Shown here piece after piece: positions 48,715 through 57,219 of a stretch of DNA of 64,000 nt; positions within the stretch are counted from its first letter, which is position 1, and each line of letters starts with the position of its first letter. Both the position numbers and the translations under genes were made by a program. The stretch covers positions 1 through 64,000 of the forward strand of contig NZ_JARANV010000016.1 of the NCBI RefSeq assembly GCF_029889845.1. The letters are read 5' to 3'. The notes below the pieces were generated by a model, which had not been told where the DNA came from, did not search any database, and saw nothing but the letters and a program-made list of their open reading frames with translations. This stretch comes from Halomonas sp. 25-S5. GTDB lineage: Bacteria > Pseudomonadota > Gammaproteobacteria > Pseudomonadales > Halomonadaceae.

Positions 48715-51033
48715 CTAGCCGGGGTCCGGGGCGCCGCCCCGGGCACTGGTGTCGCCGGCAGGGTCGGCGACCCCCGCCTCGCCGGGCCGCCGGCCGCTGG
48801 CGTCGCGGGCCTCGGCGCCTTCACCGGTCCCGTCCAGGCGGCCCCCGCCACGCCCTTCCATGCTCACGCTGAGCCGCGGCACGCCGAGGTCGACGGACTG
48901 CGTCTCCATGCGCTGCTTGAGCAGCAGGTTGAAGGCCCGCGCCACATCCCACTGCATCTCCGGGGCGGTCCGGAAACGCATGCGCAGGATGGCGCAACCG
49001 TCCTCGAAACTGTCGATGCCCTGCATCTCCAGCGGCGACCAGATGTAGTGGCGCATCATGGGATCCTGGCGCAGTGCCTGGGCGGTCTCCTGCATCAGGG
49101 TGGTGGCATCGTCGATCTTCATGTCGAAGGGGATGCGGACCCGCATCAGGGCGACGCCGAACTGGCGCGACATGTTGTGGATGGAATCGATGCGGCTGAA
49201 GGTGATGATATGGACGATGCCGTCCAGGTCACGCAGGCGCACGGTGCGCAGGGTCAGCCCCTCGACGGTGCCCATGTGACCGTTGATCTTGACGAAGTCA
49301 TCCACCGCCAGCGAATCCTCGATGAGGATGAAGATGCCGGTGATCAGGTCCTGCACCAGGGTCTGGGCGCCGAAACCGACGGCCAGGCCGATCACCCCGG
49401 CACCGGCCAGCAGCGGGGTGACGTTCACCCCGAGGTTGGCCAGGCCGACGATAGAGGCGATGATCACGATGGTGGCGAAGATGATGTTGCGAATCATCGG
49501 CGTGATGGTCTGCGCCCGAGCCAGGTTGACCCGCCGCCCGCGGGCTCGCGCCGGGCTGGTCAGGGCGCGCTGGATGGCGGTGTCGGCGAAGATCCAGATC
49601 AGCCAGGCCAGCAACACGGTGAAGCCGATGGCCAGCAGGGCCTGTCCGATGCGTACGCTGGCCACCCCCTGCTGGCCGATGCCGATCAGCGAGCCTCCCC
49701 ACACCTGCAGCGAGAGCTCGGCGAAGGCGATCCAGGCGAGCACATGGGCCAAGGCATAGCCGAAGCGTTCCAGGCGCCTGCGGTAGTCGCTCAGCCGGCG
49801 GCGCTTCGAGCGACCCTCGCCGTGCCGGCGGATCAGGCCGGTGACCACCAGGGTCAGCACCAGCAGCGACGCCGAGATGATCGAGCGGGCCAGCGCCGTG
49901 CCCACGTCGCCCACGGTGATGAAGATCGCCAGCAGCGAGCCCCCCACCAGCAGCAGGGCCGGCACGTGCCACAGGCCGCCCATCAGCCGGACCACCTCGG
50001 AGGCGCTGCCCCTGTCGCGCCGCACGGAATAGGGGCGGTTGCGGATCAGGTGCTTGATCGGACGCTTGAAGCGCAAGATGAAGCGCCCGCTGATCATCGC
50101 CGCCACCACATTGGATAGCACCGACATCAGGCTCGCCAGGTCGCTACCCATGATCCCCGAGAGACGAGTGGAGTTGAAGGCATCACCCAGCGCGATCAGC
50201 GCGCCGATGACGAACAGCGGCCTCAGGCTCTGCTGCTGCAGGATCTGCACGGCGATGAAGCGATGGCCGCTGGTGAAGACCGAGATCACCGTCTCCACCA
50301 CCACCGACAGGGTGCGCCCGCACAGCGCCACATAGGCGATCACCAGGGTCGCGGTGCGCCCCGAACTCTCCGGCACCAGCTGGGCGATGCCCAGCACCAG
50401 CGCAAAGGCCAGCGCCCAAGGCAGCATGCGGCGCAAGAAATGCACCACCAGCAGCCAGGCCCGGGGCTCGCGGGGCAGGTCCAGGGGCCAGCCCCGACGC
50501 CGGGCCAGCAGCCGCCCCAGGGCGATCAGGATCACCAGCAGCCCGGCCCAGATCACCAGCAGCACGGTCAGCTCGATGACGAAGCGCAGCAGCTCGGCGT
50601 TGCCGGTCTGCACCACCAGGGCCACCAGGTCGGACCCACCCTGCCGCAGCTGGCGCCGCCACTCGTCCACCGGCGACCGGCCGGCCTCGGCCTGTGCGCC
50701 GAGGTCGCTGATGGTCTCCGCCAGGGCACCGAGCAGCCCCTGGGGACGGGTGATGCCGGTCTCTTCGGCGGCCGGGTCGTGGGCCTGCTGCAGCTGGCGC
50801 AGGTTCTCCAGCAGCGCCTGGCGCTGGTCGGCATCCTCGAGGGTGGCGATCACCTCGTCCAGCGAGGCCTGGAAGGCCTGGGGATCGTGGGCGGCCGGCT
50901 CATCGCCGCTCCCCGGCGTCAGGCCGGACAGGGGCAGCGGCTGGGCCGAGGCCGCCGTCGACAGCAGCAGCGTCAGTAGCAGCCACAACAGCAGGCCGCG
51001 AACGACAACGAACAGGCGGTTCGCTTCAGGCAC
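48715..51033 (-). CDS. Large MscS-family mechanosensitive channel
   Basis: A 772-residue channel. A GTG start at 51033 is chosen because GGGGGAG lies eight bases upstream and it opens a signal peptide (LLLWLLLTLLLSTAASAQ). A periplasmic domain of about 130 residues follows, then about ten helices. The MscS pore block reads PLLAGAGVIGLAVGFGAQTLVQDLITGIFILIEDSLAVDDFVKIN at about residues 535-580, then the cytoplasmic vestibule. It resembles YbiO/YnaI-type large MscS proteins, which relieve osmotic downshock. That fits a salt-adapted host. The gene just downstream is a membrane protein of unknown function. Confidence 0.87.
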   Translation of the reverse strand: MPEANRLFVVVRGLLLWLLLTLLLSTAASAQPLPLSGLTPGSGDEPAAHDPQAFQASLDEVIATLEDADQRQALLENLRQLQQAHDPAAEETGITRPQGLLGALAETISDLGAQAEAGRSPVDEWRRQLRQGGSDLVALVVQTGNAELLRFVIELTVLLVIWAGLLVILIALGRLLARRRGWPLDLPREPRAWLLVVHFLRRMLPWALAFALVLGIAQLVPESSGRTATLVIAYVALCGRTLSVVVETVISVFTSGHRFIAVQILQQQSLRPLFVIGALIALGDAFNSTRLSGIMGSDLASLMSVLSNVVAAMISGRFILRFKRPIKHLIRNRPYSVRRDRGSASEVVRLMGGLWHVPALLLVGGSLLAIFITVGDVGTALARSIISASLLVLTLVVTGLIRRHGEGRSKRRRLSDYRRRLERFGYALAHVLAWIAFAELSLQVWGGSLIGIGQQGVASVRIGQALLAIGFTVLLAWLIWIFADTAIQRALTSPARARGRRVNLARAQTITPMIRNIIFATIVIIASIVGLANLGVNVTPLLAGAGVIGLAVGFGAQTLVQDLITGIFILIEDSLAVDDFVKINGHMGTVEGLTLRTVRLRDLDGIVHIITFSRIDSIHNMSRQFGVALMRVRIPFDMKIDDATTLMQETAQALRQDPMMRHYIWSPLEMQGIDSFEDGCAILRMRFRTAPEMQWDVARAFNLLLKQRMETQSVDLGVPRLSVSMEGRGGGRLDGTGEGAEARDASGRRPGEAGVADPAGDTSARGGAPDPG

Positions 51034-51178
51034 TCTCGCGACTCCCCCTCTCTCGACTCCCTGGCATTTCATCTCCCTGGTCTCTCGTTTCTCTGGCGTA
51101 CGGAGGGCGGGCGTACCGCATCCAAGATTCCCGAAGCAGTGTGATAGGCTGCCGACAACATGCCTACAGGATGCCGAC

Positions 51179-52174
51179 ATGACGCCGCAACCGCCACCCG
51201 AAGCCCGCAATGCCGACGGCGAGACGCGTCGCGTCGGCGTCGAGATCGAGTTCGCCGGCCTGCCGCCACGGGAAACGGCCGAGCTGGTGCGCGAGCTGTT
51301 CGGCGGCGAGGTCGAGGTGCTCAGCCCCCACCGCCTCAAGGTCGCCGGGAGCCGCTGGGGCGAATTCGGCATCGAGCTGGACACCCAGTACGCCCACCCA
51401 GACCAGACCGTGGTGGATGCCGAGGCCGCCGGCGACAGCGAATGGGAGCGCATGCGCCTGGACTTCCACGCCCGGACCCGCGAGCTGATCGGCGACGTGG
51501 TCACCGGCCTGGTGCCCACCGAGATCGTCTGCCCGCCGGTGCCCTGGGACGAGCTGGAGGAGCTCGACGCCCTCTTCGAGGCGCTGCGCACCCACGGGGC
51601 CAAGGGCACCGAGGCCAGCCTGCTCTACGGCTTCGGCCTGCACCTCAATCCCGAGGTACCAAGCCTCGAGGCCGAGAGCCTGCTGGCCTACCTGCGCGCC
51701 TACCTGCTGAGTGCCGCCTGGCTACGCGAGCAGATCCACGTGGATATCACCCGCGAGGTGCTGCCCCATGCCAACCCCTTTCCCCGGGCCTATGCGCTCA
51801 GGGTGCTCGACCCGGACTATGATCCGGACCTCGACACCTTGCTCGACGACTACCTGGCCGACAACCCGACCCGCAATCGCGAGCTGGATCTCTTTCCGTT
51901 GTTCGCCTATCTGCGCCCCGACCATAGCCATGCGCTGCTGAGCAACAAGCTGGTCAAGGCACGACCGACCTTCCACTACCGCCTGCCCAATGCCCAGCTC
52001 TCGGAACCCGGCTGGGGGGCAGTGACGGAGTGGAACCGCTGGCTGGAGGTCGAGCGCCTGGCCACCACCCCGGAGACCCTGGCCGAGCGCAGCGCGCAGT
52101 TTCTCGCCCGCCACCGACCCTCGGCACCGCGCCGCTGGCTGACCCGCCTGCGCCGCTGGGTATCTCGCCAATGA
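51179..52174 (+). CDS. Putative amidoligase (glutamine-synthetase-like)
   Basis: A 331-residue protein of the Amidoligase_2 family. The N-terminal GVEIEFAGLPP at residues 20-30 is the metal/ATP glutamate motif of the GS/COOH-NH2 ligase fold. WGEFGIELDTQYAHP follows, and LYGFGLHLNPEVP at about 145-157 provides further acidic/His ligands. Such enzymes are predicted to form amide bonds between carboxyl and amino groups. The overlapping next gene is a class I glutaminase-type hydrolase, as in known amidoligase-GATase neighbourhoods. Substrate unknown; peptide, polyamine or cell-wall targets are all possible. It is divergent from the MscS gene. Confidence 0.85.
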   Translation: MTPQPPPEARNADGETRRVGVEIEFAGLPPRETAELVRELFGGEVEVLSPHRLKVAGSRWGEFGIELDTQYAHPDQTVVDAEAAGDSEWERMRLDFHARTRELIGDVVTGLVPTEIVCPPVPWDELEELDALFEALRTHGAKGTEASLLYGFGLHLNPEVPSLEAESLLAYLRAYLLSAAWLREQIHVDITREVLPHANPFPRAYALRVLDPDYDPDLDTLLDDYLADNPTRNRELDLFPLFAYLRPDHSHALLSNKLVKARPTFHYRLPNAQLSEPGWGAVTEWNRWLEVERLATTPETLAERSAQFLARHRPSAPRRWLTRLRRWVSRQ

Positions 52175-52863
52175 GCCGCGCGACGCGTCCACTGATCGGT
52201 ATTACCACCTCCGACGCCAAGAGCCGGATTGCCTGGTGGTTCGACTGGTTTGCCGTATGGCGCCACGGCGGCCGACCGCGGCGGCTGTCGCCCTCGCGCC
52301 CTTTCCCCGAGGCACTCGATGGCCTGATCATCGGCGGCGGCGACGACATCCAGGCCCACCTATACGGCGACGAGATGCGCCTGGACGTCCGCGTCGACCC
52401 GCAGCGCGACGAACTCGAGCTCGAGCTGCTGGAATGCTTCATTCCCCTGGGCAAGCCGGTGCTGGGCATCTGCCGCGGCGCCCAACTGATCAACGTCTAC
52501 CAGGGCGGCACCCTGGACCCGGACATCTATACCACCCACGAGGGGCTCAAGCGCCGCCGTACCGTGCTGCCGCGCAAGACCGTGGACATCGTCGCCGACA
52601 GCCAGCTCTACCGGATCCTCGAGGTCACCTGGTGTCGCATCAACAGCCTGCACCATCAGGCGGTGCACCGGACGGGAAAGGGCATCGAGATCGTCGCCCG
52701 GGACCGCCATGGCCTGGTGCAGGGCATCGAGTCCCGCGAGCACGATTTCCTGATCGGCGTGCAGTGGCACCCCGAATGGCTGATCTTCAACCGTCCCCAG
52801 CAGCGGCTGATCCGCGCCCTGGTGGAGGCCGCCCAGCGCGGCATCGCTTCGCCCGCACCTTAG
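52171..52863 (+). CDS. Gamma-glutamyl-gamma-aminobutyrate hydrolase-like glutaminase
   Basis: A 230-residue class I glutamine amidotransferase-like hydrolase of peptidase family C26. The nucleophile C101 is in LGICRGAQLINVY; H200 and E202 in GVQWHPEWL complete the triad. It overlaps the amidoligase stop by four bases (ATGA). PuuD-type enzymes remove gamma-linked glutamate. Paired with an amidoligase it may supply ammonia, trim a gamma-glutamyl product or reverse the ligation. Which of these holds is unknown. Confidence 0.88.
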   Translation: MSRATRPLIGITTSDAKSRIAWWFDWFAVWRHGGRPRRLSPSRPFPEALDGLIIGGGDDIQAHLYGDEMRLDVRVDPQRDELELELLECFIPLGKPVLGICRGAQLINVYQGGTLDPDIYTTHEGLKRRRTVLPRKTVDIVADSQLYRILEVTWCRINSLHHQAVHRTGKGIEIVARDRHGLVQGIESREHDFLIGVQWHPEWLIFNRPQQRLIRALVEAAQRGIASPAP

Positions 52864-52915
52864 CTCCCCGGGACAAGTGCAGCGCCCGGGACAAGAGCGA
52901 CACCCGACACAAGAC

Positions 52916-52943
52916 GCCGGGGCCACCCTATGGTGGCCCCGGC
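52916..52943. terminator. Hairpin between glutaminase and osmC genes
   Basis: Twelve-bp perfect stem (52916-52927 with 52932-52943) around a four-base loop, between two convergent genes. The T-run is weak (GTCTTGTG on the minus strand). A second GC hairpin follows at about 52955-52981. Confidence 0.6.
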
Positions 52944-52983
52944 GCGATGCTGCCCGGTCCGGCCGATCAGGCCGGGGCCGGTT

Positions 52984-53415
52984 TCAGCCTTCCAGTTTCG
53001 CCGACAGGCTGATCTCGGCGTTGAACAGCTTGGAGACGGGGCACCCCTCCTTGGCCTTGTCGGCCGCGTCCTGGAAGGCCGCCTCGTCGGCACCGGGGAT
53101 CTTCGCCACGGTGTCGAGGTGGATGGCGGTGATGGCGAAACCGCCCTCGACCTCCTCCAGGGCCACCTTGGCCTCGGTGGCGATGCGCTCGGCGGTCAGG
53201 CCGGCCTCGCCCAGGATCAGTGACAGGGCCATGGAGTAGCAGCTGGCATGGGCGGCGCCGATCAGCTCCTCGGGGTTGGAGCCCGCCTCGCCCTCGAAGC
53301 GCTTGGCGAAGCTGTAGGGAATGTCCTGGATCACGCCGCTCTGGGTGGACACCGTCCCCTTGCCGTCCTTGAGGCCGCCCTGCCAGACGGCGCTGCCGGA
53401 TTTCTTGATGCTCAT
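52984..53415 (-). CDS. osmC: OsmC-family peroxide-resistance protein
   Basis: A 143-residue thiol peroxidase starting MSIKKSGSAVWQGGLKDGKG. The redox cysteines are C59 (AAHASCYSMALS) and the one in EGCPVSKLF near residue 124. It detoxifies organic hydroperoxides. AAGGAGTCGAC precedes ATG. Its ATG overlaps the end of the pirin frame. Confidence 0.92.
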   Translation of the reverse strand: MSIKKSGSAVWQGGLKDGKGTVSTQSGVIQDIPYSFAKRFEGEAGSNPEELIGAAHASCYSMALSLILGEAGLTAERIATEAKVALEEVEGGFAITAIHLDTVAKIPGADEAAFQDAADKAKEGCPVSKLFNAEISLSAKLEG

Positions 53416-54116
53416 GTCGACTCCTTCTCGTTATCAGGGGTAAAGCGTTGCCTTTTCACCATACACCATGGGGATGCCCCCCTCCTGGTGCAAGGGAATC
53501 GCTGCCCACATACCGGGGGCGAATCGCCCATCCGATGGCCGTTGACCTTCGCCTCTCCCCGTGCCATCTGCAGCCAGGCATGGCGGAGGGTCGGCGTCTT
53601 CGCCTGTTCACCGGCATCGAACAGCCCTGCATAGAGGTTGACGTCCTGGTTCACGCTGACAGCGCCGTCACGCCCCTCCTGGGAGACGACCAGGCGCCAC
53701 TGTCCCTGTCGTTCCTGCGCAGGAAAGGCCTTCTGTTGGTAACTGGGGGCGATGCCGTGTTGCTGCGGCTCGATCCAGATCTGCAGGAAGTGGAGTTCCT
53801 CGCTGGAGGAGTGATTGAATTCGCTGTGCAGCACACCTGTGCCGGCCGACATGCGCTGTACATCGCCAGGGCGCATGACCGCCCCGTTCCCCATGCTGTC
53901 CTTGTGGGCCATGGTGCCCGACAGGACATAGGAGATGATCTCCATATTCCGATGCGGATGGGTACCAAAGCCCGCACCACCCTGGACGCGGTCTTCATTG
54001 ATGACACGAAGCCTCCTGAACCCCATATGGTCGGGGTCGAAGTAGTTGGCGAACGAGTATGTTCCTCCTTTCCTGAGAGCGGGATACGTCCTGTCACTAC
54101 GAGACAACTCGCTCAT
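53412..54116 (-). CDS. Pirin-family protein with an abnormal C-terminus
   Basis: A 234-residue protein with a clear pirin N-terminal cupin. The block GFRRLRVINEDRVQGGAGFGTHPHRNMEIISYVLSGTMAHKDSMGNG carries the iron-binding H/H/E set (THPHRNMEII). The segment HSEFNHSSSEELHFLQIWI is also typical of YhhW. After about residue 190 (ARGEAKVNG) the chain becomes PPVCGQRFPCTRRGASPWC, which does not look like a pirin end and is cysteine-rich. The natural second cupin strands are missing, so a frameshift or replacement near 53540 is likely. Some pirins are quercetinases. The start at 54116 (ATG) is ambiguous; a TTG is at 54131. Confidence 0.7.
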   Translation of the reverse strand: MSELSRSDRTYPALRKGGTYSFANYFDPDHMGFRRLRVINEDRVQGGAGFGTHPHRNMEIISYVLSGTMAHKDSMGNGAVMRPGDVQRMSAGTGVLHSEFNHSSSEELHFLQIWIEPQQHGIAPSYQQKAFPAQERQGQWRLVVSQEGRDGAVSVNQDVNLYAGLFDAGEQAKTPTLRHAWLQMARGEAKVNGHRMGDSPPVCGQRFPCTRRGASPWCMVKRQRFTPDNEKEST

Positions 54117-54135
54117 TGGTGGATGGGTCAATGTT

Positions 54136-54179
54136 CATAAAAAATCGGCAAGGCCCCACCTTGACCAGGACCTTGCCGA
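54136..54179 (-). terminator. Terminator of wrbA
   Basis: Stem TCGGCAAGG/CCTTGCCGA at 54145-54153 and 54171-54179. On the minus strand it is followed by TTTTTTATG, a good Rho-independent tail. Confidence 0.8.
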
Positions 54180-54219
54180 CTCGTTGTTTTAGGGGCTTAT
54201 CGGGAGATGATACTGAGCG

Positions 54220-54825
54220 TCAATCGTTGGCCTTGAGTCGCGCTGCCACCTTGGCCACGGTCTCGCCCTGGAAGCGGGCAATGGTCAGCTCACGATCATC
54301 GGGCTGGCGAGAGCCATCACCTCCAGCGATGGTGGATGCCCCATAGGGGGTGCCGCCGCCGACCTGGGAAATATCGAACAGCTCCGGGGTGGCATAGCCG
54401 ATCGGCACGATGATCATCCCGTGGTGCGCCAGGGTGGTCCAGGTCGAGGTAATGGTCATTTCCTCGCCCCCTCCAGTACCGGTGGAGGTGAAGACACTGG
54501 CCACCTTGCCCACCAGGCCTCCATTGGCCCATAGACCCCCGGTCTGATCGAGGAAGGTGCGCATCTGGCCGGCCATGTTACCGAAACGCGTTGGCGTGCC
54601 GAAGATGATCGCATCGTAGTCGGCCAGCTCCTTGGGAGAGGCCTCCGGGGCCTGATGGTCGGACTTGCCACCGGCGGCCTTCAGCGCTTCCGGGTCCATG
54701 GTTTCCGGTACGCGCTTCACCGTCACCTCGACGCCGTCCACCTGGCGTGCACCGTCGGCAATATTGTTCGCCATCGTCTCGATATGGCCGTACATGGAGT
54801 AATAGAGAACCAGTACCTTGGTCAT
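54220..54825 (-). CDS. wrbA: NAD(P)H:quinone oxidoreductase WrbA
   Basis: A 201-residue flavodoxin-fold enzyme. FMN contacts are in [15 protein letters not shown] at residues 5-19 and [24 protein letters not shown] at about residues 77-100. It reduces quinones by two electrons, protecting from redox cycling. The start at 54825 is chosen with CAGGAGGTACAACCC before it. An in-frame ATG at 54903 with GGAGACGCCCC would add 26 residues ([19 protein letters not shown]), an amphipathic helix, and cannot be excluded. Confidence 0.9.
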   Translation of the reverse strand: MTKVLVLYYSMYGHIETMANNIADGARQVDGVEVTVKRVPETMDPEALKAAGGKSDHQAPEASPKELADYDAIIFGTPTRFGNMAGQMRTFLDQTGGLWANGGLVGKVASVFTSTGTGGGEEMTITSTWTTLAHHGMIIVPIGYATPELFDISQVGGGTPYGASTIAGGDGSRQPDDRELTIARFQGETVAKVAARLKAND

Positions 54826-55078
54826 GGGTTGTACCTCCTGGGTGGTGCTGCGGGCTTTCGGTCTTCCAAACAAACGGGCAATTGCCTCGGTCAGCGATGC
54901 CATGGGGCGTCTCCGGTGAGTCCGTGAGGCTAATCCTGATGCCAGTCTTCTCTACGAGCGCCCAGCAAAGGCACCGTAGCACTAGCCTGGCATGAGACCT
55001 GGAGAATTGCTGATACCAACTGAACGAATACGTCGATCAACTCCTTGCAGCAATTCTGGCTAGGCTAGGATGTCGCTC

Positions 55079-55381
55079 TTATTTGGTCGCTTTTCGGGCC
55101 GGGGTCAGCGGGCCGCCAGCCAATTCGATGGCTTGTGTGTGATGGTCTTTCGCGTTCAGGGTAGCGCGGGCTTTCGCCAGGGCAGTGCTGTTTCCGTCAT
55201 TCCCGATAGCGCCGGAAATATCCATCATCGGGACATGCGCTTCGTTACCCTGGCGTGTTGCCTGGCGGGAAGTGGACAGTGGTTCGTTCAACTGCAGGGT
55301 GAGCACGGATGCCTGCCCGGCCTGTGCGGCCACCGGGATCGCGGCGATCATCAGGGCTGAAAGGATCGGCTTGAGTTTCAT
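55079..55381 (-). CDS. Small exported protein of unknown function
   Basis: A 100-residue protein with signal peptide MKLKPILSALMIAAIPVAAQAG. The mature part is polar (LTLQLNEPLSTSRQATRQGNEAHVPMMD) with no cysteines and no recognised domain. The start at 55381 follows AAGGAAACACATC. It is probably monocistronic. Confidence 0.6.
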   Translation of the reverse strand: MKLKPILSALMIAAIPVAAQAGQASVLTLQLNEPLSTSRQATRQGNEAHVPMMDISGAIGNDGNSTALAKARATLNAKDHHTQAIELAGGPLTPARKATK

Positions 55382-55610
55382 GATGTGTTTCCTTTGCTTC
55401 GATTCAGAGAGAGGCTCTCGACTGGTGACAAGCATGCTAATAGATCAACCATTTCGAACAAAAGAGACTTGTATCGCATTTATCATTCGACAATATCGAT
55501 TATTTTGACGTCTTGGTCGCGACAGCCCCGCGGAGCTGAACACTCGAGCCGACCAGAGCCGAATTGCAGCGGTTGCCGAGGTCGATTGCACCGGCGAAGC
55601 TCAACGACCA

Positions 55611-55641
55611 GAATAATTGAAAAATATTTCCAAAATTATTC
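55611..55641 (+). promoter_or_regulatory. AT-rich dyad before the aldo/keto reductase gene
   Basis: The 275-base gap 55382-55656 is AT-rich and has no gene. GAATAATT at 55611-55618 and AATTATTC at 55634-55641 form a perfect 8-bp dyad with a 15-base spacer ending 15 bases before the ATG. It could be an operator or a leader hairpin. Confidence 0.4.
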
Positions 55642-55656
55642 AGACGGGAGAACCCC

Positions 55657-56556
55657 ATGCCGACATCGCCCAGCGTGCGACTCGCCGCCACAGACCGTGA
55701 AGCGGCCCGCGAACTGCCGGCCATCGGCCAGGGCACCTGGTACTTGGGCGAGGGGCTGGCCCCTCGCCGCGACGAGGTACGCGCCCTGCAGCATGGCCTG
55801 GCCCACGGACTCACCCTGATCGACACTGCCGAGATGTACGGCGATGGCGGCGCCGAGGAGGTGGTGGGCGAGGCGCTTGCGGATCGTCGCGATGAGGCCT
55901 TCCTGGTCTCCAAGGTCTACCCCTGGAACGCCGGGCGCGACAGCGCCATCGCTGCCTGCGAGGCGAGCCTCAGGCGTCTCGGTACCGACCACCTCGACCT
56001 CTACCTGCTGCACTGGCCGGGCAGCGTGCCGCTTGCGGAGACCCTGGAAGCCTTCGAGCGGCTGCGCGAGGCGGGCAAGATCCGCCGCTTCGGGGTCTCC
56101 AACTTCGACGTGGACGAGATGGCGGCGCTGACCGCCCTGCCCGGCGGCGCGGCCTGCGCGGTGAACCAGGTGCTCTACCACCTGGGCTCGCGGGGCATCG
56201 AGCACTCGCTGCTGCCCTGGCAGCGCGCGCAGGGCATCCCCACCATGGCCTACTGCCCGCTGGCCCAGGCCGGCAGTCTACGCCGCGACCTGCTCACTCA
56301 TCCGGAGGTGACGGACATTGCCGCGGCGCACGGCATCACCCCGGCCCAGCTGCTGCTGGCCTGGGCAATTCGCCCCAGCAACGACAAGGCAGGCGATGTC
56401 GGACGCGACGTGATCGCCATTCCCAAGGCCACCCACCTGGCGCACGTGGAACAGAACGCCGCCGCGCTGACGGTCAAGCTGGATGCCGAGAGCCTGGCCC
56501 GCCTCGACGCCACCTTCCCGGCACCGAGGCGCAAGACCCGGCTGGATATCGTCTAG
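55657..56556 (+). CDS. Aldo/keto reductase
   Basis: A 299-residue NADPH-dependent oxidoreductase. Catalytic residues are in order: D and Y in LIDTAEMYGDGGAEE (residues about 49-63), K in LVSKVYPW, and H in LYLLHWPGS. The C-terminal KATHLAHVEQNAA binds the cofactor phosphate. It reduces aldehydes or ketones; the substrate is unknown. GACGGGAGAACCCC precedes ATG. It is a single gene. Confidence 0.88.
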   Translation: MPTSPSVRLAATDREAARELPAIGQGTWYLGEGLAPRRDEVRALQHGLAHGLTLIDTAEMYGDGGAEEVVGEALADRRDEAFLVSKVYPWNAGRDSAIAACEASLRRLGTDHLDLYLLHWPGSVPLAETLEAFERLREAGKIRRFGVSNFDVDEMAALTALPGGAACAVNQVLYHLGSRGIEHSLLPWQRAQGIPTMAYCPLAQAGSLRRDLLTHPEVTDIAAAHGITPAQLLLAWAIRPSNDKAGDVGRDVIAIPKATHLAHVEQNAAALTVKLDAESLARLDATFPAPRRKTRLDIV

Positions 56557-56573
56557 GCTCTCGGCCCTGCAAC

Positions 56574-57122
56574 CTAGCCGCGCAGCCTGGCCAGCGCCTC
56601 GGAGAGCACCTCGTGGCCCAGCTCGCGCATCACCGCGATATTGCGCTCGGGAATGCCCGCCGGGTCCGCGTGATGAGCCAGGGCCCGTTCCAGCCCCGCC
56701 TCGCGCAGCAGGTGCCACATCGGGAAGGGTGAACGGTTGGTGAAGTTGGCGGGGTCCTCCGGCTCGGCGTCCGCGAAGACGTAGTCCGGGTGAAAGCTCG
56801 CCAGCTGGTAGGTACCCTCGTAGCCCTGCTCGGCCAGTAGCGCCTCGGCGACGTCCAGCAGGTCCAGGTAGTCGTCGAAGGCCTCGAGTCCCTCGGTGAG
56901 CACCAGCAGGGTGGTCTCCACCTCGGGCGTCTCGTCCAGGTGGCGACACGCATCAAACAGCGTCAGCAGTGCCGCCTCGCGGTCGTGGGCCGGCACCGCC
57001 AGGTAGCGGACGCTGTCGCGGGCCACCTCGCGGCCGGCGAAGGGACAGACGTCGCGGGCGACCACGAAGGTCTCCACCCAGGCACGGGTGGCCGCGAGGG
57101 GATCGGGGCGAGAGGCGTTCAT
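56574..57122 (-). CDS. DUF1415 family protein
   Basis: A 182-residue protein of the uncharacterised DUF1415 family. Recognisable blocks are WVETFVVARDVCPFAGREV near the start and YQLASFHPDYVFADAEPEDPANFTNRSPFPMWHLLREAGLERAL in the second half. No function is known. MNASRPDPLAATR is taken as start; an ATG three codons upstream is possible. It is convergent with the aldo/keto reductase and lies downstream of nfi on the same strand. Confidence 0.82.
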   Translation of the reverse strand: MNASRPDPLAATRAWVETFVVARDVCPFAGREVARDSVRYLAVPAHDREAALLTLFDACRHLDETPEVETTLLVLTEGLEAFDDYLDLLDVAEALLAEQGYEGTYQLASFHPDYVFADAEPEDPANFTNRSPFPMWHLLREAGLERALAHHADPAGIPERNIAVMRELGHEVLSEALARLRG

Positions 57123-57219
57123 GGCGGGCATCCAGGCAGGGAAGGGGCCGCCATGGTCCGCCGCCCGACCGCGGTTGGCAAGCCGCAGACCTGTCGGCGG
57201 CTGACCGGGCTCATCTTTG

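Noticed and set aside
53412-53560. Programmed frameshift in the pirin gene
   Set aside because: No slippery run or downstream structure is apparent; decay or a sequencing error is simpler.
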